Positions 1-10,259 are shown, counted from the stretch's first letter. The stretch is DNA of 64,000 nucleotides from an uncultured Chitinophaga sp. (GCF_937898475.1 NZ_CALEJS010000025.1:186001-250000), one strand, 5' to 3'. The notes: generated by a model from the letters alone, not told the origin. Numbers and translations are program-made.

Positions 1-424
1 CGAAGCCCTTTCGCTCCGGCGCAAGTTCTATGCGGAATCAGAGGAGCTCAATGCGCAGGTGGTTGCCCTGCAGCAATCCTCCGCAGAAATGCTCCGCAAC
101 ACGGAGATACTGAGAGAGAACATGGAAAAATGGGAGAAAGAGCTCCGTACGCTGAAAGCAAGGGCCAAAGTGAGCAAAGCCACCGAACAGGTGAACAAGC
201 AACTGGCACAGCTGGATAACAACGGCACCATTGCCATGCTGGAACGTATGAAGGCCAAGGTGGAAGACGAGGAAGCGCTGGCGAAGGCCTATGGAGAAAT
301 TGCCCGTGACAAAAACAGCCTGAAAGACGAATTGAATACATTGTTAAAGGACGATTCATTATCTATCGAAAAAGACCTGAAGGCGATCAAGGAAAAACTG
401 GGTATCGCCGAAAATCCATCCTAA
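1..424 (+). CDS. PspA/IM30-like coiled-coil protein (5' end outside window)
   Basis: The reading frame is open from base 2, so the start lies upstream; about 140 codons to the TAA at 422-424 are visible. The product is almost entirely charged, amphipathic helix rich in Glu, Lys, Leu and Ala, with no membrane segment or Cys. It resembles the long helical hairpin of PspA/IM30/Vipp1 (ESCRT-III superfamily) proteins, which coat and remodel stressed inner membrane. The next gene starts 4 nt later and encodes a YqiJ-like membrane protein, followed by flotillin and an AAA ATPase, a context in which PspA-like proteins are expected. The family call rests on helix character and neighbours; a generic coiled-coil protein is possible. 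Confidence 0.55.
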   Translation, partial: EALSLRRKFYAESEELNAQVVALQQSSAEMLRNTEILRENMEKWEKELRTLKARAKVSKATEQVNKQLAQLDNNGTIAMLERMKAKVEDEEALAKAYGEIARDKNSLKDELNTLLKDDSLSIEKDLKAIKEKLGIAENPS

Positions 425-428
425 GCCT

Positions 429-1121
429 ATGAGTGAATTAGTTGACCTGTTATTTCATCCGCTCAGCAATGCTGTTATGACCGTACTCACGGGCATTTCA
501 GCGATCTACTGGATCTTCAGTTTTATCGGAGGCAGCGTTTTCGGTGATGGAGACGCCGACCTCGACGCACATGGCGCTAACCTGGATACCGATGCTGATC
601 ATGACATTGATCAGGACATGGATCACGGCGACATTGCCGGGGAAAAGCCCTTCCTGCAGAAAGCCTTCGAGTTTGTGAACATCGGTAAAGTGCCGTTCAT
701 GATGGTGCTGTCTACCTTCAAGTTCATTTCCTGGATCGTTACCCTGGGAAGCTCCGTATTGCTGGGGCTCGGCAGCTGGGGCTGGAAATCCGTATTTATC
801 CTGCTGCCCGTGTTTGCAGTGGCATTTGTTATCACCCGCTTCGCCACCAAACCACTCGTTAAAGTGTATCATGCCATGGGTTATAATGGAGAAGAAGGCT
901 ACGACCTGCTGGGCCGCACCGCCCGCATGCGTTCCACTATTTCAGGCGCCACCATCGGGGCTGCAGAACTCAAAGTGCAGGGAGACCTGATCCGCATCAA
1001 CGTTCAAAGCAAAACCGGCGAGACTATCGGGTATGATGCGGATGTGATGATCGCCGATGAATCCCCCGACAAAAAATATTATCTCGTGGTACCGGAGATC
1101 AATCTCGCTAACATCGTTTAA
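429..1121 (+). CDS. YqiJ/NfeD-like membrane protein with OB-fold (DUF1449-type)
   Basis: 230 aa. A hydrophobic segment lies at about residues 12-36, followed by a strongly acidic Asp/His-rich stretch (about 42-70), two more membrane segments (about 88-112 and 118-138) and a soluble C-terminal beta-rich domain (about 155-228) like the OB-fold of NfeD/YqiJ proteins. Family members are genetic partners of flotillins and are thought to organise or scaffold membrane microdomains. It starts 4 nt after the PspA-like gene and lies 48 nt before the flotillin gene, matching the known yqiJ-yqiK arrangement. The Asp-rich loop could bind divalent metal; that is inference. Confidence 0.75.
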   Translation: MSELVDLLFHPLSNAVMTVLTGISAIYWIFSFIGGSVFGDGDADLDAHGANLDTDADHDIDQDMDHGDIAGEKPFLQKAFEFVNIGKVPFMMVLSTFKFISWIVTLGSSVLLGLGSWGWKSVFILLPVFAVAFVITRFATKPLVKVYHAMGYNGEEGYDLLGRTARMRSTISGATIGAAELKVQGDLIRINVQSKTGETIGYDADVMIADESPDKKYYLVVPEINLANIV

Positions 1122-1169
1122 GCACACTATTACCAATACATTTATCTCACCTAAAATCATTTAAAGACT

Positions 1170-3200
1170 ATGGGCACTCTGGGAGGAATCAGCCTCTTGT
1201 TTATTGGAGGCATTGTTTTTCTGCTGTTCATTATACTGTATGCATTTGCCGCTTTTTACAAAAAGATACCACAGGGCAAAGCCATCGTCCGTACAGGCGT
1301 TGGCGGCGGTAAGGTGGCTTTCAACAGGGGCATGTACGTGATCCCCGTATTGCATAAAATGGAGATCATGGATATCTCCGTAAAAAAACTGCAGATTGAC
1401 CGCCTGGAAAATGAAGGGCTGATCTGTAAAGACAATATCCGCGCAGATATTAAAGTAGCGTTCTTCGTTCGTGTGAACAAGAATGTAGACGATGTGCTCA
1501 ATGTGGCGCAGATCATCGGTACGGAAAGGGCCAGCGATGTGGAAACCCTGCGCAACCTTTTCGAAGCCAAATTCTCTGAAGCCCTGAAAACCGTGGGCAA
1601 GAAGTTTGATTTCATCGAACTGTATGAAGCCCGCCGCGAATTCAGGACAGAGATCCTCAACATCATCGGGACAGACCTGAACGGGTATATCCTGGACGAC
1701 TGCGCCATCGATTACCTGGAACAAACGGAGATCAAATACCTCAGCGCCCAGAACATCCTGGATTCACAGGGTATCAAGAAGATCACAGAGCTGACGGCTG
1801 AACAAAACATCAAGGCCAACCTGATCAAACGTGAAGAAGAGAAAGTGATCAAAAAACAGGATGTGGAAGCCCGTGAAGCCATCCTGGAGCTGGAACGCCA
1901 GATGGCGGAAAAAGAAGAGAAACAGAAAAGGGAAATCGATAACATCCGGGCGCGCGAGAACGCAGAGATCATCAAGGTACGCGAAGAAGAAAGGCTGAAA
2001 GCACAAACCGTACGGATCAAAACCGATGAATCACTGGCCGTACAGGAAGAAAACAAGCTGCGCCAGATCATCATCGCGGAAAAGAACAAGCAGCGCACCG
2101 ATGCAGTAGAAACGGAAAGAGTGGAGAAAGACCGTGCACTGGAAGCTACAGAGCGTGAAAAGATCGTTACACTGGCGCAGATAGAAAAAGAGCGTACACT
2201 GGAGGTGGAACGCAAAAATATCCAGGATGTGATCCGCGAACGCGTGAAGCTGGAAAAAGGAGTGGTGGAAGAACAACAGGGCGTGAAAGACCTGGAAGCC
2301 TTCCGCGCGGTAGAACGCGAGAAAACAGTGGGCATCACGCAGGCCAGCCGCCAGGCGGAAGAACAGCTGATCTACACCGTAAAGGCCGCCGAAGCGGAAA
2401 AGAAAGCTGCGGAAGAAAAAGCCAAACAGCTGATCATAGATGCGGAAGCGAAGAAAGAAGCGGCCGTAAAAGAAGCAGAAGCCCGCAAGATACTGGCCGA
2501 AGCAAAAGCCAGGGAAGAGGCATCACTGGGCTTGTCTGAAGCGGAAGTAATGATCGCCAAAGCAGAAGCGGCAGAAAGACAGGGACTGGTAGACGCAACC
2601 GTGATCGAAAAGATAGCGGATGCAAAACGCAAGGAAGGCCTGAGCCAGGCAGAAGTAACAAAAGAAAAAGCACTGGCAGAAGCAGCCGGTATCCAGGAAA
2701 AGGCGGAAGCCATGAAAAAGCTGGACGCTGTCGGCAAAGAACACGAAGAATTCAAACTGTTGCTGGCTAAAGACAAGGACGTGGCGCTCGCCCAGATCAA
2801 TATCCAGAAGGATATTGCGGAAGCACAGGCCATGGTGCTTGGAGACGCCTTGAAGAACGCAAGGATCGACATTGTTGGCGGAGAGACCATGTTCTTCCAG
2901 AACATCGTTAACCAGGTGTCCAATGCCCGCGGTTTTGACCGGCTGATCAATGAAAGCGAACATGCTTCGCACATCAAAACAGCCCTCATCGGCGACGGCA
3001 GCAACGGCGGCGGCGATCTCCTGGAACGCATCCGGAACTTTGCAGAAAAGTATAACATTTCATCCAACGACATAAAAAATCTGACCATCTCCGGCCTTCT
3101 TCTGAAAATGCAGCAGAACAGCACGGAAGGAGACCGCTCATCGCTGCTCAACCTGGCGCAGCTGGCCAGCACCCTGGGCATCTCCAACAAGAAACTTTAA
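1170..3200 (+). CDS. Flotillin / SPFH (band 7) family protein, YqiK-like
   Basis: 676 aa. One N-terminal membrane anchor (about residues 5-30) is followed by an SPFH/band-7 domain (about 35-200), then a very long Glu/Lys/Ala-rich coiled coil with EA-type repeats (about 200-570) and a C-terminal tail. Flotillins oligomerise on the inner membrane and mark ordered microdomains. The anchor-SPFH-EA-repeat order and the YqiJ-type protein directly upstream support a YqiK-like flotillin. The ATG at 1170 gives the anchor immediately. It is part of the four-gene cluster 1-8105 on the + strand. Confidence 0.88.
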   Translation: MGTLGGISLLFIGGIVFLLFIILYAFAAFYKKIPQGKAIVRTGVGGGKVAFNRGMYVIPVLHKMEIMDISVKKLQIDRLENEGLICKDNIRADIKVAFFVRVNKNVDDVLNVAQIIGTERASDVETLRNLFEAKFSEALKTVGKKFDFIELYEARREFRTEILNIIGTDLNGYILDDCAIDYLEQTEIKYLSAQNILDSQGIKKITELTAEQNIKANLIKREEEKVIKKQDVEAREAILELERQMAEKEEKQKREIDNIRARENAEIIKVREEERLKAQTVRIKTDESLAVQEENKLRQIIIAEKNKQRTDAVETERVEKDRALEATEREKIVTLAQIEKERTLEVERKNIQDVIRERVKLEKGVVEEQQGVKDLEAFRAVEREKTVGITQASRQAEEQLIYTVKAAEAEKKAAEEKAKQLIIDAEAKKEAAVKEAEARKILAEAKAREEASLGLSEAEVMIAKAEAAERQGLVDATVIEKIADAKRKEGLSQAEVTKEKALAEAAGIQEKAEAMKKLDAVGKEHEEFKLLLAKDKDVALAQINIQKDIAEAQAMVLGDALKNARIDIVGGETMFFQNIVNQVSNARGFDRLINESEHASHIKTALIGDGSNGGGDLLERIRNFAEKYNISSNDIKNLTISGLLLKMQQNSTEGDRSSLLNLAQLASTLGISNKKL

Positions 3201-3251
3201 CGCTCGCAGAACGGCATTATTTTAGAAAAAGGTATTCTTATAGCTAGTGTA

Positions 3252-6200
3252 ATGGCAGATTTAGACAACAACGGGAAGGCCATACTGGATTCCGGTACAT
3301 ACGAGATCATCCGCAACCGCCTCGCAGAACAGCGGCAGAACCTGGTGGAGCGTTTATCCAGCCTGAATGCGGCCAGGAAGGAGATATTCAGTTCATCCGG
3401 TTTCCAGCTGATCGCCAACCAGCGTATCACTACGGAGAACAACGGCACGGCGCGCGGTATCATGGCGTTGGGAGACCTTGCCATCTTTGCCTATAACGTT
3501 CACTTTGGCCTCCGGGAAGATATTATGCTGAGCGATGTGTTCAGCATCTACAAATTCACGGGTAACCATTTTGAACCGCAGTCACTGGTGCTCATTGAAG
3601 ATCCCGATTTCATTACGGACTTTACCAATCTCTATAAGTACTACCGGGAATCGATCTTTGCCAGGTTCACCAGAACAGAGCATTACCTGTACATGATCTT
3701 CCAGACAAGCCGGAACCCGGACGACCGGAAAGCCTTTAAATGGCTGATAAAGGAAGATAAGCTGCTGTATATTGACGACCGCAGTATTCATGAGGTGAAG
3801 CAATCGCCGCAGTATGATTTTGAGTGGATCCGTACGGATCTCAGTCATCGCCGGCTGGGAAAGCATCCGCATATATCCGTGCTGGACAAGGTGTTTATTG
3901 AAGCGCTGAACGGGGATATCACCTTCAAGATAGAGAACAATACGGAAACGGGGAAAGGCATCTTTTCTGACCCGGTCAGCAACAGGGACCAGCAGCTGGA
4001 TGACGCGGAGTATCATTATGCAGACCTGGGCAACCTCATTGCCATCAAGATAAAACCTTACCAGGAAGATTTCCGGGCCTACATTTTCAATGTACGCACC
4101 AAGGAGGTGGTGACCATTCCCACTTTGCTGAACGCCGCCGTGCTGCTGCCAGACAACCAGGGCCTGGTATTTCCGAACGGGTACTACCTGCAGAACGGCG
4201 AGTACAAGCTGTTTGAGTCTGCTGTCACGGAACTGGAATTCATCCGCAGCATGGCCTCGCCCAACGGGGAAGATTTCCTGTATATCTTCTACCAGAAGGC
4301 TACGAACACCTACCTGCTGATGTCTTACAACGTGATCGCCCAGCAGGTTGAAACGCCGATCATCTGTAACGGTTTCACCGTATTTGATAACGGCATGCTG
4401 GTGTATTTCCGGTCAGAGAATGAAGCCCTGCGGCATCACCAGGTGCAGATATGGCAAACGCCCTATACCGCCAGCCTGCAGGAGAACAAAGAGATGCGCG
4501 ATAATGTGCTGTACAAGATCGGGAATAAGGATATTGTCAGTGCCATGAGCGAAAGCCAGGAGATCATCCAGCTGTTGCAGAAGGAAGACAGTTATGAGAA
4601 CCTATATGAGGATCTTCATAAACGGGCCAACGATATCCTCGACGCCTATTTCTGGATAAAAGAACCGGCCACTTTTGACCTGGCCGCACCGCTGACGCAG
4701 ATACGTAACATCGCCAATACCGCTATCGACGAATTCGCAAAGGTACAGGCGCAGCGCAAGCATGCCCGGGAAGTGTTGCAGGCCACGGGTAAACGGGTAG
4801 ACCAGCTGGTGATAGATGTAAAGAACGCATCCGTTACCTCGCTGGACCAGCTGGTAACATTGCTGGCCGCCACGCGCAGCATGCAGGGCACAGTGGTAGA
4901 CCTGCTCAATGTGAAGTACATAGACACAGCGGCCGTGAACGCCATGAAGGCAACGCTGCAGGACTATAACGCTTCGCTGTCGCAGGACACGGTACAGTTC
5001 CTGCTGAAAGATGAGGCACTGGCCCCCTACGAAGCTATGGTGGTGCAACAGAAACAGGCCGTAGCAGGTGTTACCAAAGTAACGGAGGCGCAGCCAGTAG
5101 AAGAAGCGGTGAACGGCATTGCTGCGGGGCTGGAAATGCTGATAGATATCCTGAACAGCCTGAAGATCGGCGATACAACGGAAACCACCCGTATCATCGG
5201 GAAAATATCGCTGATCTTCGCGTCGCTGAATGAAGTAAAGGCAGACCTGGTGCGGGTTACAACAGTACTCCGTATCCGCGAGTCTACCGCAGCATTTCAT
5301 GCGCAGCTGACGCTGCTGGATCAAAGTATTGTTAACTTCCTGGACCTTTCTACTTCGCCGGAAAAATGCGAAGGCTACTATACGAAGATCAGCATACAGA
5401 TCGAAGAGCTGGAAAGCAGGTTCGCCGATTTTGAAGAATTTGTGCTGAAAATAGCCGACAAGCGTGATGAGGTGATCAAAGCGTTCAACGGCAAAAAGGA
5501 AATGCTAGTAGCGCAGATCAACAAGCGTACATCCGGCCTGGAGCAGATCGGCATACGGGTGCTGAAGAATATCGAAAACAAGGCGCAGTCATTTACCGAT
5601 AAGGAAAGCATCTACGCTTTCTTTTCCACGGACATGATGATCGATAAGGTGCGCAGCCTTGCAGAAGAGCTGAGAACGCTGGGCGATGTGGCCAAGGCGG
5701 AGAACCTGGAGAACCTGGTGAAAGTGGCCCAGGAAACTGCGCTGCGCAGCCTGAAAGATAAAACGGATCTCTTTGCGGACGGCCAGAACATCATATCGCT
5801 GGGCGCTCATAAGTTCGTGGTGAACAAGCAGGTGCCTGACCTCACTATTGTACGGCGTAATGACCGTCTTTTCTACCATCTGACCGGAACCAGTTTTTAT
5901 AAAGAAGTAACGGCCGAAGCGCTCTACCAGTACCGCAGCATCTGGGAACAGGAGCTGATCTCCGAGAACAGCGAAGTGTACCGCGCTGAATACCTCGCTT
6001 ACCAGGCATTTACGGAAAGCCTGCAGCAGGGCGCCGGCTGGAATGCCGATGCGTTCATCAACGACCGCACGGAGCGGGATTATGCGGCCGCCTACCTGAA
6101 AGGCGTACACAATACCGATGCGGCGCTGATCTGCCAGGGGCTGAAAAAATTACAGGAGGAACTGGGCATATTGCAATACGCGCCGGAAGTTCGTGTAGCC

Positions 6201-8105
6201 GGGCAGTTGTGCTGGTTCGGACTGGATGAAGCCACACAGCAAAAACTGCAGCAGCTGATCTCCGCGGCCTACGCCATCGAGGATAGTTTCCCGGGCAGCC
6301 GCCGTACGCCCTTTGTGGAAAAAGAGATTGCCGCCCACTACCTGCAGTCTTCCCCAATGCTGCAAACGGCCAGCGCAGAGGATGTAGCACATTACCTGTA
6401 CCGGGAACGCGCTGGGGGCAGGCATTTTACCTGCAGCCAGCAGGCGTTGCAGCTGAAAAAGCAGTTCACTGCTTACCTGCAATCGCACAAACGCACAGAC
6501 CTGTTCTTACAGGAGGCCAATAACCCGGCATTCAGCACCATGGAACGTTTCCATATGATCCAGAGCTGGCTGGAAGCCTTTATGCAGGCGCAGGTAACGG
6601 GAACGGACATACAGTATACCGGGGAAACGGTCTGCCTGCTCCTGTTCAGGGATCATACTTATAAGGAACGTCCTGCATCGGATACCCTGCAGATAGACGG
6701 CCTGAAAGGCACGCATGCGGTTATCCGGGAAGAAGGAAAATACCTGCTCAGCTATCATCATTTCATGCAAAAGATGCGGCAGTATTTTGCAACCATTGTT
6801 CCCGCATTTACTGCATTCAATGACCTGAAAACCGGGCTGGCCAACAGTTACCGCCAACAGCTGAAAATAGGCGAGCTGGAGCCCAAAGTGCTGGGTTCCT
6901 TTGTGCGCAACCGTTTGATCAGCGAAGTATATTTTCCCCTGATCGGTGCGAACTTATCCAAACAGATCGGCGCAGCGGGAGACGATAAACGTACTGCCCG
7001 GATGGGCATGCTGTTGCTGATATCACCGCCGGGGTATGGTAAAACCACGCTGATGGAATACCTGGCCAAAACCATGGGATTGCATTTTGTGAAGATAAAC
7101 GGCCCTACCATCGGGCATAACATTACGTCTATCGATCCGCAGGAGGCCACCACCTCAGGTGCAAGGGAAGAACTGAAAAAGATCAACCTGTCGTTTGAAA
7201 TGGCGGACAATGTGATGCTGTATATTGACGACATCCAGCACTGCAGCGCAGAATTCCTTCAGAAATTCATTTCCCTGGCCGATGGCCAGCGCAAGATGGA
7301 CGGCATCTTTGAAGGGGAAAGCAAAACCTATGACCTCCGCGGCAAACGGTTCTGCGTGGTGATGGCAGGCAACCCCTATACAGAAAGCGGGGAACAGTTC
7401 AAGATACCGGATATGCTGGCCAACCGGGCAGACGTGTATAACCTGGGGGATGTGATCGGCGGATCGGATCACCTCTTCAGGCTTAGCCTGATAGAGAATG
7501 CCGTGGCGGAGAACGCCTGGCTGCAGCGTATTGCCAACCGCAGCTTTGACGACCTTTATAAGCTCATCAGCTATGCAGAACAGGGTGGCGATCTGCTGCC
7601 CGAACTGGAAGGCAACTACAACCAGCAGGAAACCGATGATGCCATTGCCGTGTTGAAGAACATGCTGCATATCCGGGATGTGGTGATGCAGGTAAACCAG
7701 CACTACATCGCCAGCGCCGCCATGAAAGATGCCTACCGCACGGAACCACCGTTTAAACTGCAGGGATCTTACCGTAATATGAATAAGCTGGCCGCAAGAG
7801 TGGTGCCGCTGATGAACAAAGAAGAGATCAATACGCTTATCCGTTCCCACTACGAAGGCGAATCACAGACACTGACCTCCGATGCGGAAGCCAACCTGCT
7901 GAAACTAAAGGCCCTCGCCGGTTTCATGACCGATGCGGAAGCAACGCGCTGGGAGCAGATCAGGGACATCTTCCGCAAGAATAATAAGTTCGCGGGGCTG
8001 GAAGCCAATGATACATCCGGACAAATGCTGCTGCAGTTAAGCGCATTTAACGAGCACCTGGAAGCGATTGCGAAGGCTATGACAGGAACACGTAACAGAT
8101 CTTAA
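3252..8105 (+). CDS. Giant DUF3686/AAA+ ATPase ('DNA repair ATPase' family)
   Basis: 1617 aa. A large N-terminal region (about 1-450, DUF3686-like) is followed by a helical, coiled-coil middle (about 450-900) and a C-terminal AAA+ module. The Walker A motif GYGKTT has its Lys at residue 1264; the Walker B motif has Asp1326-Asp1327 (LYIDD), with a sensor-1-like AGNP segment further on. The family is often labelled 'DNA repair ATPase' without direct proof, and co-occurs with PspA and flotillin. By analogy with Vps4 acting on ESCRT-III, it may remodel PspA or flotillin assemblies; this is inference. It ends 5 nt from a convergent regulator gene. Confidence 0.8.
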   Translation: MADLDNNGKAILDSGTYEIIRNRLAEQRQNLVERLSSLNAARKEIFSSSGFQLIANQRITTENNGTARGIMALGDLAIFAYNVHFGLREDIMLSDVFSIYKFTGNHFEPQSLVLIEDPDFITDFTNLYKYYRESIFARFTRTEHYLYMIFQTSRNPDDRKAFKWLIKEDKLLYIDDRSIHEVKQSPQYDFEWIRTDLSHRRLGKHPHISVLDKVFIEALNGDITFKIENNTETGKGIFSDPVSNRDQQLDDAEYHYADLGNLIAIKIKPYQEDFRAYIFNVRTKEVVTIPTLLNAAVLLPDNQGLVFPNGYYLQNGEYKLFESAVTELEFIRSMASPNGEDFLYIFYQKATNTYLLMSYNVIAQQVETPIICNGFTVFDNGMLVYFRSENEALRHHQVQIWQTPYTASLQENKEMRDNVLYKIGNKDIVSAMSESQEIIQLLQKEDSYENLYEDLHKRANDILDAYFWIKEPATFDLAAPLTQIRNIANTAIDEFAKVQAQRKHAREVLQATGKRVDQLVIDVKNASVTSLDQLVTLLAATRSMQGTVVDLLNVKYIDTAAVNAMKATLQDYNASLSQDTVQFLLKDEALAPYEAMVVQQKQAVAGVTKVTEAQPVEEAVNGIAAGLEMLIDILNSLKIGDTTETTRIIGKISLIFASLNEVKADLVRVTTVLRIRESTAAFHAQLTLLDQSIVNFLDLSTSPEKCEGYYTKISIQIEELESRFADFEEFVLKIADKRDEVIKAFNGKKEMLVAQINKRTSGLEQIGIRVLKNIENKAQSFTDKESIYAFFSTDMMIDKVRSLAEELRTLGDVAKAENLENLVKVAQETALRSLKDKTDLFADGQNIISLGAHKFVVNKQVPDLTIVRRNDRLFYHLTGTSFYKEVTAEALYQYRSIWEQELISENSEVYRAEYLAYQAFTESLQQGAGWNADAFINDRTERDYAAAYLKGVHNTDAALICQGLKKLQEELGILQYAPEVRVAGQLCWFGLDEATQQKLQQLISAAYAIEDSFPGSRRTPFVEKEIAAHYLQSSPMLQTASAEDVAHYLYRERAGGRHFTCSQQALQLKKQFTAYLQSHKRTDLFLQEANNPAFSTMERFHMIQSWLEAFMQAQVTGTDIQYTGETVCLLLFRDHTYKERPASDTLQIDGLKGTHAVIREEGKYLLSYHHFMQKMRQYFATIVPAFTAFNDLKTGLANSYRQQLKIGELEPKVLGSFVRNRLISEVYFPLIGANLSKQIGAAGDDKRTARMGMLLLISPPGYGKTTLMEYLAKTMGLHFVKINGPTIGHNITSIDPQEATTSGAREELKKINLSFEMADNVMLYIDDIQHCSAEFLQKFISLADGQRKMDGIFEGESKTYDLRGKRFCVVMAGNPYTESGEQFKIPDMLANRADVYNLGDVIGGSDHLFRLSLIENAVAENAWLQRIANRSFDDLYKLISYAEQGGDLLPELEGNYNQQETDDAIAVLKNMLHIRDVVMQVNQHYIASAAMKDAYRTEPPFKLQGSYRNMNKLAARVVPLMNKEEINTLIRSHYEGESQTLTSDAEANLLKLKALAGFMTDAEATRWEQIRDIFRKNNKFAGLEANDTSGQMLLQLSAFNEHLEAIAKAMTGTRNRS

Positions 8106-8110
8106 ACATT

Positions 8111-8818
8111 TTACGAGTTCCTGGTGATCACCTCATAAAACCTGTCCCTGTACCCATCGCTGATGGGTATAGACTGGTTCGCTATCATCACGGTATTCTT
8201 TTCAACAGAATTGATCTTGTTCAGCGACACCAGGTAGGAACGGTGTACGCGTATGAATTTGTCTGCGGGTAACCGCGTTTCAAAGGATTTAAGGCTGCGT
8301 AATGTTAATACCGGCTGGTAAGGTGTATAGATCTTTGTATAGTCTTTGAGCGCTTCAATGAAAAGGATGTCTTCCAGGTTGATCTTAATGATCTTGTATT
8401 CTGTTTTGATGAAGATGTAATCATTTACATGGCCATTGCTGTCGCCGTTCTTCTGCTGGGTAACAGACATATACTCCTGTGCTTTGGCGGCGGCCCGCAG
8501 AAAACGTTCAAAGGGTACGGGTTTCAGCAGGTAATCCACTACATCGAGGTCAAAGCCGTCCAGCGCGTATTCACCGTAGGCGGTAGTGAATATTACCATG
8601 GGAGGGTATTTGAGGGATTTGAGGAACTGGATCCCGTTGATGTCCGGCATTTTAATGTCGAGGAATACCAGGTCTACTCTTTCATCCTGCAGGAAGCGCA
8701 TGGCCTCTGCCGCGTTTTCAAAGGTCTGCACCAGGGAAAGGAAGGGAACTTTACGGGCAAAGTCCGTAATGATTTCCAGTGCCAATGGTTCATCGTCCAC
8801 TGCAATACACTTAATCAT
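8111..8818 (-). CDS. LytTR-family response regulator
   Basis: 235 aa. An N-terminal receiver domain has the acidic pair Asp9-Asp10, phosphoacceptor Asp54 (FLDIKMPD), the Thr of FTTAYG near 78, and Lys99-Pro100. A C-terminal LytTR DNA-binding domain (about 135-233) has the typical IKINLEDILFIEA and FIRVHRSYLVSLNKI segments. The start codon overlaps the end of the kinase gene by 8 nt, so the two are translationally coupled. It is the output half of a two-component system; the target genes are not evident. Confidence 0.93.
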   Translation of the reverse strand: MIKCIAVDDEPLALEIITDFARKVPFLSLVQTFENAAEAMRFLQDERVDLVFLDIKMPDINGIQFLKSLKYPPMVIFTTAYGEYALDGFDLDVVDYLLKPVPFERFLRAAAKAQEYMSVTQQKNGDSNGHVNDYIFIKTEYKIIKINLEDILFIEALKDYTKIYTPYQPVLTLRSLKSFETRLPADKFIRVHRSYLVSLNKINSVEKNTVMIANQSIPISDGYRDRFYEVITRNS

Positions 8819-10157
8819 TTTTCAACACTATTTTTAGATCAGCAATAAATTGGTTGTCCGTTTCCGTTACAGTTATCTCGTGCTTGTTGGTATATAGCAA
8901 ATCCAGCCGTTTCAATACATTCTGAAGGCCAATGCCGCCCTGCTCTGCCACCCGTTGGGGGAACAGGCTGTTCTTTACCAGGAGCCGCACGGTTGTTTGT
9001 TCAATAGTGATCGCGATACTGATGAAGGAATGATCGGTATAGCTGATCCCATGTTTAAAGGCGTTTTCTACAAAGGGGATCAGCAGCATCGGTTCAATCC
9101 ACAATCCATCCGGCGCGCCGCATTCCGTATAATCCACCTGTATGCCCGCCGGCAGCCTTAAACGCTGTATATCGATATAATCCCTCAGGTACTGCAATTC
9201 ATGCTGCAGCTGCACCATCTCCTCGTTGGACTCATAGATCATATACCGCATGATGGTGGACAGCTTTACAATGGCGTGTTCCGTTTGCGTGGAATGTTTA
9301 TGCGCCAGCGAATAGATAGTATTCAGACAGTTAAAAAGGAAGTGAGGATTAATCTGTGACTTTAAAAATTTTAATTCCGCGTTCAGTTTCTCCACTTTCA
9401 GGGCCTCCCGCTGCTGTTCACTCTTGAACCACTCCTGTGCTATTTTGATGAACCCGCTCATCAGCAGCATTAACAAGGCGGCCAGCACAGGTTTCCGGAG
9501 TGCTTCGGGGAACAGCATCCGCTGCCAGAAGGGCGGTGGTCCCAGCGGCATTGCGGGCATTGCCATGGCGGTGGCAACAGAATCGTTCCTGATGAGCAGA
9601 CGCGGACCATGGCCAATGCCACCTGAGAACCTCAGTTCTTCCTTTCCCAACGGGCGTCCTTTTGTATAAGCATAAATGCCTCCGTTTGCCGACGAAAAAG
9701 CGCGATATCGCATAAACGCACGGGGCCCCCTGAAAGTTACATTCCCGCTGCTGTCTACACTGATCATTCTTGCGCCTTTCTCTGTTATTCCAGCATGCAG
9801 GCCCAGCTCATACTCATGCTTTGCCAGGTAACGCACGAAGTAATGGTCCATCACCGCCTGCTGCATAGTAATAAACACCAGCACTGCCAGCACGCAGGCA
9901 AAATAGTATACGATCTTCTTCAGGGTAAAGAAACGCGGTATGAGTACATAGATGTTGAGGTAGAACACCCCGATCAGGAATAAATTATCTATCACTTCCC
10001 TGATAAAGAACGAGGGATGCAGTATACGCAGGCGGTAAATGAAAAAAGGTAACAGGAGGAAACAGGTCCATGCAACGATGTGCAAACCTATGATGAAAAG
10101 CCTGTTCCGGTAAATATGTCTGAAGTTTATCATGCCGCTGAAAAGCGCGGTAAACAT
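8811..10157 (-). CDS. LytS-like sensor histidine kinase
   Basis: 448 aa. Three N-terminal membrane segments (about 21-43, 57-76, 83-103), a roughly 115-residue extracytoplasmic insertion, a fourth membrane segment (about 222-240), a short coiled coil and a His_kinase domain with INPHFLFN (phosphoacceptor His272). The HATPase region carries N-box (PFVENAFKHG) and G-box (GGIGLQNV) motifs. Met9 is an alternative start just before MINFRHI. The insertion between membrane segments 3 and 4 is probably the sensory domain; its ligand is unknown. Cognate to the overlapping LytTR gene. Confidence 0.92.
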   Translation of the reverse strand: MFTALFSGMINFRHIYRNRLFIIGLHIVAWTCFLLLPFFIYRLRILHPSFFIREVIDNLFLIGVFYLNIYVLIPRFFTLKKIVYYFACVLAVLVFITMQQAVMDHYFVRYLAKHEYELGLHAGITEKGARMISVDSSGNVTFRGPRAFMRYRAFSSANGGIYAYTKGRPLGKEELRFSGGIGHGPRLLIRNDSVATAMAMPAMPLGPPPFWQRMLFPEALRKPVLAALLMLLMSGFIKIAQEWFKSEQQREALKVEKLNAELKFLKSQINPHFLFNCLNTIYSLAHKHSTQTEHAIVKLSTIMRYMIYESNEEMVQLQHELQYLRDYIDIQRLRLPAGIQVDYTECGAPDGLWIEPMLLIPFVENAFKHGISYTDHSFISIAITIEQTTVRLLVKNSLFPQRVAEQGGIGLQNVLKRLDLLYTNKHEITVTETDNQFIADLKIVLKND

Positions 10158-10211
10158 ACATTACATAGGGTTAAACGTCTGTTAAAGTTTGTTAACAGCA
10201 TTTAACTATAT

Positions 10212-10248
10212 GTTAAAGTTTAAACGTTTAAAACGTTTAAACTTTAAC
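10212..10248. repeat. Perfect 37-nt palindrome, likely terminator/hairpin repeat
   Basis: Two 18-nt arms (first arm GTTAAAGTTTAAACGTTT) are exactly inverted around one central base. It lies between the end of the DUF4907 gene (10260) and the start of the kinase gene (10157), both on the - strand. The arms are built from a repeated GTTTAAAC unit, as in the period-8 hairpins at 26705 and 62981. It could end kelch/DUF4907 transcription or bind a dimeric regulator of the kinase promoter. Confidence 0.7.
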
Positions 10249-10259
10249 TGTCTGAATTG

